40,540 nt of DNA from an uncultured Clostridia bacterium. Lineage in GTDB: Bacteria > Bacillota > Clostridia > Oscillospirales > Acutalibacteraceae. The notes under the pieces were generated by a model. The model was not told where the DNA came from and ran no database searches. It saw only the letters and a list, made by a program, of their open reading frames with translations. This document shows positions 1 through 7,124 of the stretch, piece by piece. Location: positions 1-40,540 of the forward strand of contig CALAQQ010000140.1 of assembly GCA_937888485.1 (NCBI GenBank). Reading direction: 5' to 3'. Position 1 is the first letter of the stretch; every line of letters begins with the position of its first letter. Position numbers and translations under genes: made by a program.

Positions 1-114
1 GCCGATTTTTGTAAAGATTTTACCCTTTGCAGCATCGTTCTTTTCTTTTTTGTGTTTCTAAATTACTATTATATATTTCTATATTATTTTTCATGTGGTT
101 GTCGCTTATTAATG

Positions 115-515
115 TCATTTCCCGTTTTCGTATCTATCTATTTGTCGTTGTGCTTTGTTGCGCATGTCTTCTGCTCGAAGGATATCTTTCATCAGCCAAC
201 CCAACTCGTATGTTTGTGATAATGCGGTTTTCTCTTTGTCGTTGAGATAATATACCCATGATTTTGAAGGTTTGTCTCCTTGCCCTTTCACGCGCACTCT
301 GTCCTGCGTGTGGGCACTAATGAAATTTAACAAACGCAATGCAGGTTCGTCTTCTATGCTCATGATTTCATGCCAACCTTCTACCTCAAATGCGTGGTTG
401 CTGCCAGTAAATTGTACCTCTTCCCCGTTGACGGAAAGTGATAAAGTTTGTTGATTTACAGGTATATTGCCAAAATAGTAACTTTTGACAATGGTTTTTC
501 TGTCATCTCGTACAT
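115..515 (-). CDS. Unrecognised protein fragment, cut off at a sequence joint
   Basis: An open minus-strand reading frame ends at a TGA at 115-117 and stays open upstream past the first ATG (363) to about 549, where an in-frame stop lies. The part between about 115 and 510 reads like real protein: mixed hydrophobic and charged residues, with segments such as SYYFGNIPVN, SWVYYLNDKEKTALSQTYEL and a Lys/Arg-rich C-terminus. No start codon with a ribosome site is visible, so the 5' end is probably missing. I do not recognise the family. Its word use differs from the clostridial genes that follow, and the frame runs into the start of an unrelated truncated gene on the other strand. It is therefore best read as the 3' part of a gene brought in by a chimeric joint or recombination. 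The true extent is uncertain; the upper coordinate is the approximate joint. Confidence 0.35.
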
Positions 516-1352
516 ATGCTTGCAGAAAATTACGCTTATTTTGCTGTTATCAGCAAGCTTACGGAAATTTATCAGGGCGGTTCACTCGGTGAAGCTCTTT
601 ATTGCGAAGGCGAATATGTTCATCCCATGAGTCACAAAGAGTATGTGCATTATACCCCGACAACTACTCACTGGCGTGCTCTTATGCCTTCGGGATTCTA
701 TCTGAGCCATTCCTTTGCGCCTCTCATGAGAGTTACAAACGATATTCCTGTTTCTGTTAATGCAAGAAGCATCTATACCGACGGAATGCGTCAGGAACGT
801 GAAGGTGAACCTATTAAGGATGTAGCTTCAATTATGCTCTGCACAATGAGCAGAGGTGCGGTTGCAAGAATCACAGGCTGGGCAAAATTCGGCGGTCATG
901 GTAACTGGTACCGTTTTGCCTGTGCAAAAGGCAGTGCCGAAACCGTAAGAGGTGACGAAGGTAAAATCCGTATTTTATATAATGACTGGGAAATTCCCGA
1001 AGGTGTTGAAAAGGAAAAGGTTTCAACCGTCGGCTATCCTTTCGATAAAGATAAAGCCAGTCAGTGCGGTCATTCCGGCGGTGACTATTATGTTGCTCAT
1101 GAATTCATAAGTTGCATTCTTGAGGGCAGACAGCCTTATTTTAACGCTTATAGATCATGCGCGATGAGTGCTGTAGCTATTCTTGGTTGGAGAAGCAGCC
1201 TTCACAACGGCGCTGAATATAAGATTCCCGATTTCTCAAACGAAGAAGAAAGAAAAGCTTACGAAAACGATAATCTTTCACCTTTCCCTGATGAAAATGG
1301 TGTTGCAAACTACCCCTGCACAAAATATGATGCAGATAAATACGATATCTGA
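516..1352 (+). pseudogene. Gfo/Idh/MocA-family oxidoreductase, 5'-truncated
   Basis: Gfo/Idh/MocA enzymes are NAD(P)-dependent sugar or inositol dehydrogenases with an N-terminal Rossmann domain and a C-terminal substrate domain. Here the first residues, MLAENYAYF, already correspond to the end of the Rossmann half (the AEN segment before the substrate domain), followed by GEALYCEGEYVHP. The glycine-rich NAD-binding part, normally about 110-120 residues, is absent. The rest of the C-terminal domain looks intact, including the GHSGGDYYVAHEF stretch with the Asp and His expected near the active site. There is no ribosome site at the ATG, and the frame is blocked by a TGA at 486-488. Upstream DNA encodes an unrelated minus-strand peptide, so the truncation coincides with the joint near 505-516. 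The gene ends normally before a strong terminator. If the joint is an assembly error, the native gene is simply partial. Confidence 0.8.
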
Positions 1353-1391
1353 TTTTATTTTCAACTAATTTAACTCTTTCAACTGAATTTT

Positions 1392-1430
1392 AAAAAACGC
1401 AACAGGATTTTTTTCTGTTGCGTTTTTTGT
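1392..1430 (+). terminator. Rho-independent terminator after the oxidoreductase
   Basis: A perfect 14-bp stem (1392-1405 with 1415-1428) encloses a 9-nt loop. The descending arm ends in a run of six T. It ends the transcript of the truncated oxidoreductase. Confidence 0.9.
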
Positions 1431-1475
1431 ACAAAGTAAACAGAACTTAAAAATAGGATGAAATATTCTTTATAA

Positions 1476-1504
1476 TTGAATTCACGGTACGGTTATGGTA
1501 AAAT
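1476..1504 (+). promoter_or_regulatory. Sigma-A promoter for the GH78-like gene
   Basis: A -35 box TTGAAT (1476-1481), a 17-bp spacer and a -10 box TAAAAT (1499-1504) with an extended TG at 1496-1497 lie just upstream of the ribosome site at 1521-1526. The spacing is ideal. Confidence 0.7.
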
Positions 1505-1532
1505 AAGTTAAAAATATATGGGAGGTTCTCCT

Positions 1533-3860
1533 ATGAATATCATACAAACCATTATTTCTTATCTTGCTATCGCGGCAGCTTTTATTTCTTCTGTTTTTTC
1601 ATGGGGTGATTCAGCTATGATTTCTTATACAAATGATTATACTATTCCTGACAGTATTCCCGGATACAATGTTATTTCAACCGATGAGAAAAATGATTGG
1701 ATTGCTAAATGGATATGGGATAAGGATAACCTGAAAGAAAAAAACGTCTGGATGAACTTTCACAAAAAGTTTATTCTTGATAAAATTCCCGAACAACTCA
1801 CCGCAAATATATCAGCCGACTCGAAATATTGGCTTTATATAAATGGAAAAAATGTTGTTTTTGACGGAAGCGTAAAAAGAGGTCCGGATAAAAACAGCGG
1901 ATATTATGACAGTATTGATATTGCGCCTTATCTCAAAGAGGGAGAGAATTCTATTTGTGCTTTGGTGTGGTTCTGGGATAATGAAACAAGCTATTCCTAC
2001 AGCGGAAGCGGTCAGGGTGGATTCCTTTTTGAAGCCATAGGAGATAGTATCACCATCATTTCCGACAAAAGCTGGAAAGTAAAAAGAAATAATGCTTATA
2101 TAGACAGTCCTCTTTATCCTCCTAATTACAGACTCCCCGAATACAGCATTTATTTCGATGCAAGAAAAGATATGGGCGATTGGATGAGTGAAGTATATGA
2201 TGTCTCTGTATGGGAAAATGCAACCGAATATGCTGTCGGCGGTGAAGGTGCTTACGGTAAGCTTTATCCGAGGGGAATACCTTTTTTGAGGGACTACGGT
2301 CTTAAAAAATATGAAAACTCAGATGAATATGAAAATTATACGGTTAATAAATTTTTCGGAGAAAAAATCACCGTAAGTATTCCGTATAACGCACAGCTTA
2401 CTCCTTATCTGAAAATCATTGCACCGGCCGGAAAAAAGATTCGCATAACAACAGAAAACACTTTAATCGGAGCAGTTTCAAACACCTATGTTACCAAAGA
2501 AGGTGAACAGGAGTTTGAGGCTTTGGGTTGGTTTAACGGCGAGCATATTACTTATAAAATACCGAGGGGAGTTACGGTTGTTTCTTTGAAGTACCGTGAA
2601 ACAGGATATGACAGCTCATTCTGCGGTAACTTTAAGTGTGATGATGAATTTCTGAACTCTCTGTGGCAAAAATCACTGCGCACCCTCTATGTTACAATGC
2701 GTGATAATTTTATGGATTGTCCCGACAGAGAAAGGGCTCAATGGTGGGGCGATGTAACAAGTGAAATGATAATGACAATGTATTCTATGGACAGCAATTC
2801 CTATCTGCTTTATCAAAAAGGCGTTGAAGCAATGCTTTCTCATGTTGACGATACAAAAGTTCTTCAGACTGTAGTACCTATAAACGGTGACTATTTTGAG
2901 CTTCCTGTTCAGCAACTTGCAGGAATAGTCGGTTTTCTGACTTACTATGAATATACAGGTGATAAAGCCTTTATAGAAAAAGTATATGATGCTTCAATTT
3001 ATTATCTGAAGCTTTGGGAAATCGGTGATAATAATCTTGTTGTTCATCGCGGCGGTTCATGGGATTGGGCAGACTGGGGCAAAAAGTCAGATATGACAGC
3101 CATTGAAAACGCTTGGGTTTATTATGCTCTTTCTGCCACAGAGAAGATGGCTGAAATTTTAAATAAAGACAATGACATATCATTTATATCCGAAAGAAAA
3201 AATACAATTTCAAAGGGCTACAAGACTCTTTGGACAGAAGAAGGTTTCAAAAGCAATGATGTAAGAAAACCCGATGACAGAGCAAACGCACTTGCAGTTT
3301 TGTCGGGACTTGCAGAAAAAGAGCAGTATGACACTATTACAAATGTACTGATATCCATTAAAAATTCAAGTCCGTATATGGAGTATTATGTTCTTGAAGC
3401 TCTTTGTAAAATGAATAAATATGAAGCTGCAAAAGACAGAATCAAGGATAGGTATAAGGATATGATGAGTGAGGATTATTCTACTCTCTGGGAATTCTGG
3501 GACTCATGGCGAGGCACTAAAAATCACGCATGGAGCGGAGGTTCTCTTGTAATCATGAGTAAGCACTTTGCGGGTATCACTCCTCTTGAAGCTGGATATG
3601 AAAAGATAAAAATTGATCCTCAATACAATCTGTCTGATAATTTGAACTGTACCGTTCCGAGCATAAAAGGATTAGTCACTCTGGATTATGAAAAGAATTC
3701 CGATAATTATATTATTAATCTTACTGTTCCCAATGGTTTAAAGACTGTTCTGCATGTTCCTTCCAATGCCGTTGTAAACATCAATTCAGAGGTGTATTAT
3801 CAAAACGATAACTATTTAAACGGTGATGTTGAGGTTGTTGAAAAAACAATAGGTAACTGA
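1533..3860 (+). CDS. GH78-like alpha-L-rhamnosidase, probably exported
   Basis: This 775-residue protein looks like a family 78 glycoside hydrolase, which removes terminal L-rhamnose from plant or bacterial glycans by inversion. The N-terminal part (about 45-160) resembles the beta-sandwich carbohydrate-binding module of rhamnosidases (IAKWIWD, YWLYINGKNV). The (alpha/alpha)6 barrel carries DCPDRERAQWWGD at about 395-407, the usual place of the catalytic acid Glu and associated Asp residues. The C-terminal HAWSGG, PLEAGYEKIKIDP and SIKGLV segments match the family's closing beta domain. The ATG at 1533 is chosen because GGAGGT (1521-1526) sits 6 nt upstream; an in-frame ATG at 1518 lies before that site. 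The first ~30 residues are hydrophobic and could be a signal peptide, but the n-region lacks Lys/Arg, which is unusual. It has its own promoter and appears monocistronic. Substrate is inferred from family only. Confidence 0.82.
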   Translation: MNIIQTIISYLAIAAAFISSVFSWGDSAMISYTNDYTIPDSIPGYNVISTDEKNDWIAKWIWDKDNLKEKNVWMNFHKKFILDKIPEQLTANISADSKYWLYINGKNVVFDGSVKRGPDKNSGYYDSIDIAPYLKEGENSICALVWFWDNETSYSYSGSGQGGFLFEAIGDSITIISDKSWKVKRNNAYIDSPLYPPNYRLPEYSIYFDARKDMGDWMSEVYDVSVWENATEYAVGGEGAYGKLYPRGIPFLRDYGLKKYENSDEYENYTVNKFFGEKITVSIPYNAQLTPYLKIIAPAGKKIRITTENTLIGAVSNTYVTKEGEQEFEALGWFNGEHITYKIPRGVTVVSLKYRETGYDSSFCGNFKCDDEFLNSLWQKSLRTLYVTMRDNFMDCPDRERAQWWGDVTSEMIMTMYSMDSNSYLLYQKGVEAMLSHVDDTKVLQTVVPINGDYFELPVQQLAGIVGFLTYYEYTGDKAFIEKVYDASIYYLKLWEIGDNNLVVHRGGSWDWADWGKKSDMTAIENAWVYYALSATEKMAEILNKDNDISFISERKNTISKGYKTLWTEEGFKSNDVRKPDDRANALAVLSGLAEKEQYDTITNVLISIKNSSPYMEYYVLEALCKMNKYEAAKDRIKDRYKDMMSEDYSTLWEFWDSWRGTKNHAWSGGSLVIMSKHFAGITPLEAGYEKIKIDPQYNLSDNLNCTVPSIKGLVTLDYEKNSDNYIINLTVPNGLKTVLHVPSNAVVNINSEVYYQNDNYLNGDVEVVEKTIGN

Positions 3861-3862
3861 TA

Positions 3863-3890
3863 TTGACAAGTTATTTTTTAATATTATAAT
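3863..3890 (+). promoter_or_regulatory. Consensus sigma-A promoter for the secreted cysteine-peptidase-like gene
   Basis: TTGACA (3863-3868), a 16-bp spacer and TATAAT (3885-3890): both hexamers match consensus exactly. The start codon at 3933 follows about 40 nt later with GGAGAG in between. Confidence 0.88.
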
Positions 3891-3932
3891 GTTATTAACA
3901 AACTGTTAACAATTCAAAAAGGAGAGTTGTTT

Positions 3933-5441
3933 ATGAAAAAATTATTATCATTAATTCTTACTGTTATAATTGTTGTATCGTGTGTATCGGTATCATCAGT
4001 TTATGCAGAGTCATCAGAAATAATCAATGTTTCAGGTGATGTATATCCGGAAAGTGAACATCCTTATCAGAATGAATTACGTTGTACATGGGAGTACACC
4101 TATCCAAGTGAAGCGGAAGGATTATATATTACTTTTTCCGATGATACCTCTTTAAACTATAATTATGTTTATAATGAAGAGGAAGATGAATATTATTATG
4201 AAAGTGATTATATTTATTTATATTATTATTCTTTTGATGAATGGTACTGTAAAGAAGCTTACTGTGAAAAAGATCTTGAATCAAATACAATATATATTCC
4301 CGGTAACAGATTTCGTATCGTTTTAGAAACATCACCTGTAGGCAATGATTATGGTTTTTCAATCGACAAAATATCTGACGAACCCCCTGAAAATTCAATA
4401 GTTATTCGTTATCACAATAACGTCACAGAAGATGATGATATTATCGATGTTATAAACTGTAATGAAGCCTATATTAATGATTGTCATTATATTAATTCTG
4501 GTTATGTTTTTTCGGGTTGGTCTTTGGAACCCGATGGTAAAATCGTTTATTATCCAAACGATATAATCAAAGAATACGGAGTTTATGATTTATATGCTGT
4601 CTGGACAAAACTTATAATTGAACCTGAAGATTCATTTTCATTCAGAAACAGTTCTATCGGCTATACAGATCCTGCAGATGGTGATTATTATATGTCAGCC
4701 GAACATTATATTATGATGTTAAAAAATCTTTTTAAAACCTTTGGACTTGGTCCGATTCCCGGTCCGATAGCTGCAGCTGTTCTTTCTACATATCCGACAT
4801 GGAAATTTACAGGTTCATGTTACGGTATGGCTGCTTCAGTTTTCTTACAGTATCACGGAGTTGCTGATTTTCTTTCCGGTAACAATGCTGACCATTTGTG
4901 TGAAGTCAGGCTTACACCTGAAGTAATTAGTATGGTTAACTATTATCAATCACAGGCTGCATCAAGTTATCTTTGTGAAAATGTTGCTTCTCAACCCGGA
5001 ACTGCTTTTTATTCCGAAAACCTTAAAAATGTATATGAAACATTAAAAAACGGTTCTCCTGTTTTACTTACATACTATAAAGATGATTATCTTGTAACAA
5101 TGGGTCACACTGTAACACTGACGGGTGCATTTGAAGATGCTTCAGGTAATAAATTTGTTGTTGGATATGATTCTAATTATTCTTATAGATATGGGGAATG
5201 TCATTTCTTCAGAATATCACCTGACTATTCGAAATTCTACAATTGCTATAATTCTCCCAAGGTTACTGAAGAAGTTAATAATTATTATAATGTTCCTGTT
5301 ACCGGTTTTAACTGGACATCTGATTATGAACAATTCACTTCGTTTGATATAAACGGCGAAGGTGATCCTATGGTATGGTACAAAGTTTTCTTCAATCATA
5401 TTTATTATTTTATGACAACACTGATATCATCAGTTTTTTAA
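3933..5441 (+). CDS. Secreted protein: CUB-like domain, InlB repeat, papain-like cysteine peptidase domain
   Basis: This 502-residue exported protein starts with a clear signal peptide (Lys-Lys, a hydrophobic core, and a cut probably after VYA near residue 25). Residues about 33-147 resemble the CUB-like module of clostridial surface proteins (ESEHPYQNE, TWEYTYPSEAEGL, IPGNRFRI). One InlB/Listeria-Bacteroides repeat follows (about 157-226; GYVFSGWSLEPDG, YDLYAVWTK). The C-terminal half carries a plausible papain-like triad: Cys296 in TGSCYGMAAS, His392 in MGHTVTLTG and Asp413 in VGYDSNYSY. The family could be a protease or a transglutaminase/amidase-like enzyme; substrate unknown. The end of the protein is a hydrophobic aromatic stretch. 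ATG 3933 is preferred over TTG 3927 because GGAGAG is 6 nt upstream of it. The gene is transcribed alone from a consensus promoter and ends at a shared terminator. Confidence 0.7.
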   Translation: MKKLLSLILTVIIVVSCVSVSSVYAESSEIINVSGDVYPESEHPYQNELRCTWEYTYPSEAEGLYITFSDDTSLNYNYVYNEEEDEYYYESDYIYLYYYSFDEWYCKEAYCEKDLESNTIYIPGNRFRIVLETSPVGNDYGFSIDKISDEPPENSIVIRYHNNVTEDDDIIDVINCNEAYINDCHYINSGYVFSGWSLEPDGKIVYYPNDIIKEYGVYDLYAVWTKLIIEPEDSFSFRNSSIGYTDPADGDYYMSAEHYIMMLKNLFKTFGLGPIPGPIAAAVLSTYPTWKFTGSCYGMAASVFLQYHGVADFLSGNNADHLCEVRLTPEVISMVNYYQSQAASSYLCENVASQPGTAFYSENLKNVYETLKNGSPVLLTYYKDDYLVTMGHTVTLTGAFEDASGNKFVVGYDSNYSYRYGECHFFRISPDYSKFYNCYNSPKVTEEVNNYYNVPVTGFNWTSDYEQFTSFDINGEGDPMVWYKVFFNHIYYFMTTLISSVF

Positions 5442-5457
5442 AATGAATAATAAATTG

Positions 5458-5490
5458 GCGGTGACAGATTTAAACCTGTCACCGCTTTAT
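5458..5490. terminator. Shared terminator between convergent genes
   Basis: A perfect 10-bp GC-rich stem (5458-5467 with 5476-5485) has an 8-nt loop, with T-rich sequence on the plus-strand exit. It lies between the plus-strand peptidase-like gene and the end of the minus-strand CDF gene, so it may serve both. Confidence 0.82.
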
Positions 5491-6380
5491 TAATGGTGAT
5501 GCTTATGATGTTTAAAATCAGAACATGAATCTATATAACACTTTTTATAATAACAGTTCTCATCTTCTGTTTCAATTTCCAGTGTAGAATGATTTATTCC
5601 ATGCTTAAGTAATTCATCTCGAATTGTTTCTTTTATTTTATGAGAATCTTTATTTGTAATCACATGCATTGTTGCATAATTCCTTTGTCCGTCAAGACTC
5701 CAGATATGAATATGGTGTAAATCTATTACGCCGTCTAATTCTGAAACATGTGCAGTTAATTTCTTTATATCAATTCCATGAGGTGTTTTTTCGAGAATTA
5801 TTTCAATTGCTTCTTTTAGATTTCCGACTGCATTTATGAAAATAAAAACAGATACAGCCACAGATAATACAGGGTCAATAAAAGACCAATCTGTATAACG
5901 CATAACGATAGCGCCGATGAGAACAACAACCCAACCAAGCACATCCTCTATCATATGAAGATTTACAGCTTTCTGATTCAATGATTTTCCGCCGTGTGTA
6001 AAATATGCCGCGAAAAAGTTAACACAAACACCTATTACAGCAAAAACAATCATCCTGTTATAATGTATTTGAGAAGGATTAATCAGTTTATATATTGCAT
6101 TATAAATCACTAAAATTGAACCTGTAAGAAGAATTAATGTTGTTATTATACTTCCTAAAACTGAATACCTTGTATAACCATAGGTGTATTTATCATCAGG
6201 TTGTTTTTTGCTTATTTTTTCAAAAATACAAGTAATTCCTATTCCTGCCGCATCACCTAAATCGTGTAATGCATCAGAAACTATCGCAACACTACCGGTC
6301 AGCAATCCTCCGAAAAATTCAAAAATTGAAAAAGCTAAGTTCAGAATAAAAGCTATATAGATGTTTTTTTCAGTTTTCAT
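5490..6380 (-). CDS. CDF-family zinc/divalent cation efflux protein
   Basis: A 296-residue cation diffusion facilitator, an inner-membrane metal/proton antiporter. About six membrane helices are visible between residues 8 and 190. The metal site is marked by two HxxxD motifs, His39-Asp43 in helix 2 (DALHDLGD) and His142-Asp146 in helix 5 (LHMIEDV); this arrangement is typical of zinc-transporting members such as CzcD. The C-terminal cytoplasmic domain contains HHIHIWSLDG, and the tail is rich in Cys and His (ENCYYKKCYIDSC and a His cluster), probably for metal sensing. The ribosome site AGGAGA precedes the ATG at 6380. The promoter at 6454-6482 faces the divergent TetR gene, with an inverted repeat over its start region, so repression by that regulator is a reasonable inference. 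Confidence 0.9.
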   Translation of the reverse strand: MKTEKNIYIAFILNLAFSIFEFFGGLLTGSVAIVSDALHDLGDAAGIGITCIFEKISKKQPDDKYTYGYTRYSVLGSIITTLILLTGSILVIYNAIYKLINPSQIHYNRMIVFAVIGVCVNFFAAYFTHGGKSLNQKAVNLHMIEDVLGWVVVLIGAIVMRYTDWSFIDPVLSVAVSVFIFINAVGNLKEAIEIILEKTPHGIDIKKLTAHVSELDGVIDLHHIHIWSLDGQRNYATMHVITNKDSHKIKETIRDELLKHGINHSTLEIETEDENCYYKKCYIDSCSDFKHHKHHH

Positions 6381-6434
6381 ATTATTCTCCTGTTGACACT
6401 TTGAATTTATTGTTATAAAATATTTTCAGAAACC

Positions 6435-6447
6435 GAACATTATGTTC
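6435..6447. promoter_or_regulatory. Operator-like inverted repeat GAACAT-T-ATGTTC
   Basis: A 13-bp inverted repeat with 6-bp arms lies 6 bp past the -10 box of the CDF promoter, over the expected transcription start. Its GAAC/GTTC half sites recur in the palindrome at 6501-6516, consistent with one dimeric regulator binding both. Confidence 0.5.
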
Positions 6448-6453
6448 ATTAAA

Positions 6454-6482
6454 ATTATAATAATTTTAAAAATTATATTCAA
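6454..6482 (-). promoter_or_regulatory. Sigma-A promoter of the CDF gene
   Basis: Read on the minus strand: TTGAAT (6482-6477), a 17-bp spacer, and TATAAT (6459-6454). It directs transcription toward the CDF start at 6380. Confidence 0.7.
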
Positions 6483-6500
6483 CATACAGCATTGTTCTGA

Positions 6501-6516
6501 TGTTCAGTACTGAACA
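6501..6516. promoter_or_regulatory. Perfect 16-bp palindrome, probable TetR operator
   Basis: TGTTCAGTACTGAACA is a perfect palindrome 26 bp upstream of the TetR-family start codon, in the intergenic space shared with the CDF gene. Position and symmetry are typical of an autoregulatory TetR operator. Confidence 0.6.
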
Positions 6517-6542
6517 AATTCTTAAAAATATACGGAGTAATT

Positions 6543-7094
6543 ATGGACAGACGTCAAAGGAAAACAAGGGATACAATATTTAAAGCTTTCATTGAACTTT
6601 TATCAATAAAAGATTATTCTAAAATTACTGTAGGAGAAATAATCGAACGAGCAGATATAGGCAGAGCTACTTTTTATTCGCATTTTGAAACTAAGGATTA
6701 TTTATTAAAAGAAATGTGCGAAGAATTATTCTGTCACATTTTCGATTCGATTAATAGTGAAAGAGTTAATCACAGACACATTTTCAACTGTGACGCGCCC
6801 GATTCGGTGTTTTTACATCTCATTCAGCATTTAAAGAAGAATGATAACAATATTCTTGAATTATTATCTAGCAAAAACAATGATTTGTTCTGGCAATATT
6901 TCAAACACAATCTTGACGAACTTGTTATATGTCAGAAGTATTTATTTGAAGAAAGAAAAAGCGATAAATTACCTGAAATATTCTGGATTAACCATATAAC
7001 TTCTACTTTCACAGAAACAATTAAATGGTGGATTAATAATGGTATGAATGAATCGCCCGAAACAATTACAGAATATTTCTTTTTAACAGTGTAA
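6543..7094 (+). CDS. TetR/AcrR-family transcriptional regulator
   Basis: A 183-residue one-component repressor-type protein. The N-terminal DNA-binding domain is clear: RQRKTRDTIFKAFIELL (helix 1), ITVGEIIERADIGRATFYSHFETKDYLL (helix-turn-helix, about residues 28-56). The C-terminal ligand domain resembles the short all-helical form seen in DhaS-like clostridial regulators, ending with WWINNGMNESPETITEYFF. GGAG at 6534-6537 sets the ATG at 6543. It is divergent from the CDF gene, and two GTTC/GAAC palindromes lie between them. It is followed after 30 bp by a GH13 gene with no terminator in between, so the glycosidase may be cotranscribed. The inducer is unknown; a metal or a toxic small molecule fits the exporter, a sugar fits the downstream gene. 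Confidence 0.88.
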   Translation: MDRRQRKTRDTIFKAFIELLSIKDYSKITVGEIIERADIGRATFYSHFETKDYLLKEMCEELFCHIFDSINSERVNHRHIFNCDAPDSVFLHLIQHLKKNDNNILELLSSKNNDLFWQYFKHNLDELVICQKYLFEERKSDKLPEIFWINHITSTFTETIKWWINNGMNESPETITEYFFLTV

Positions 7095-7124
7095 TATTCG
7101 AAATATTTTTAAGGAGGAAAATAT

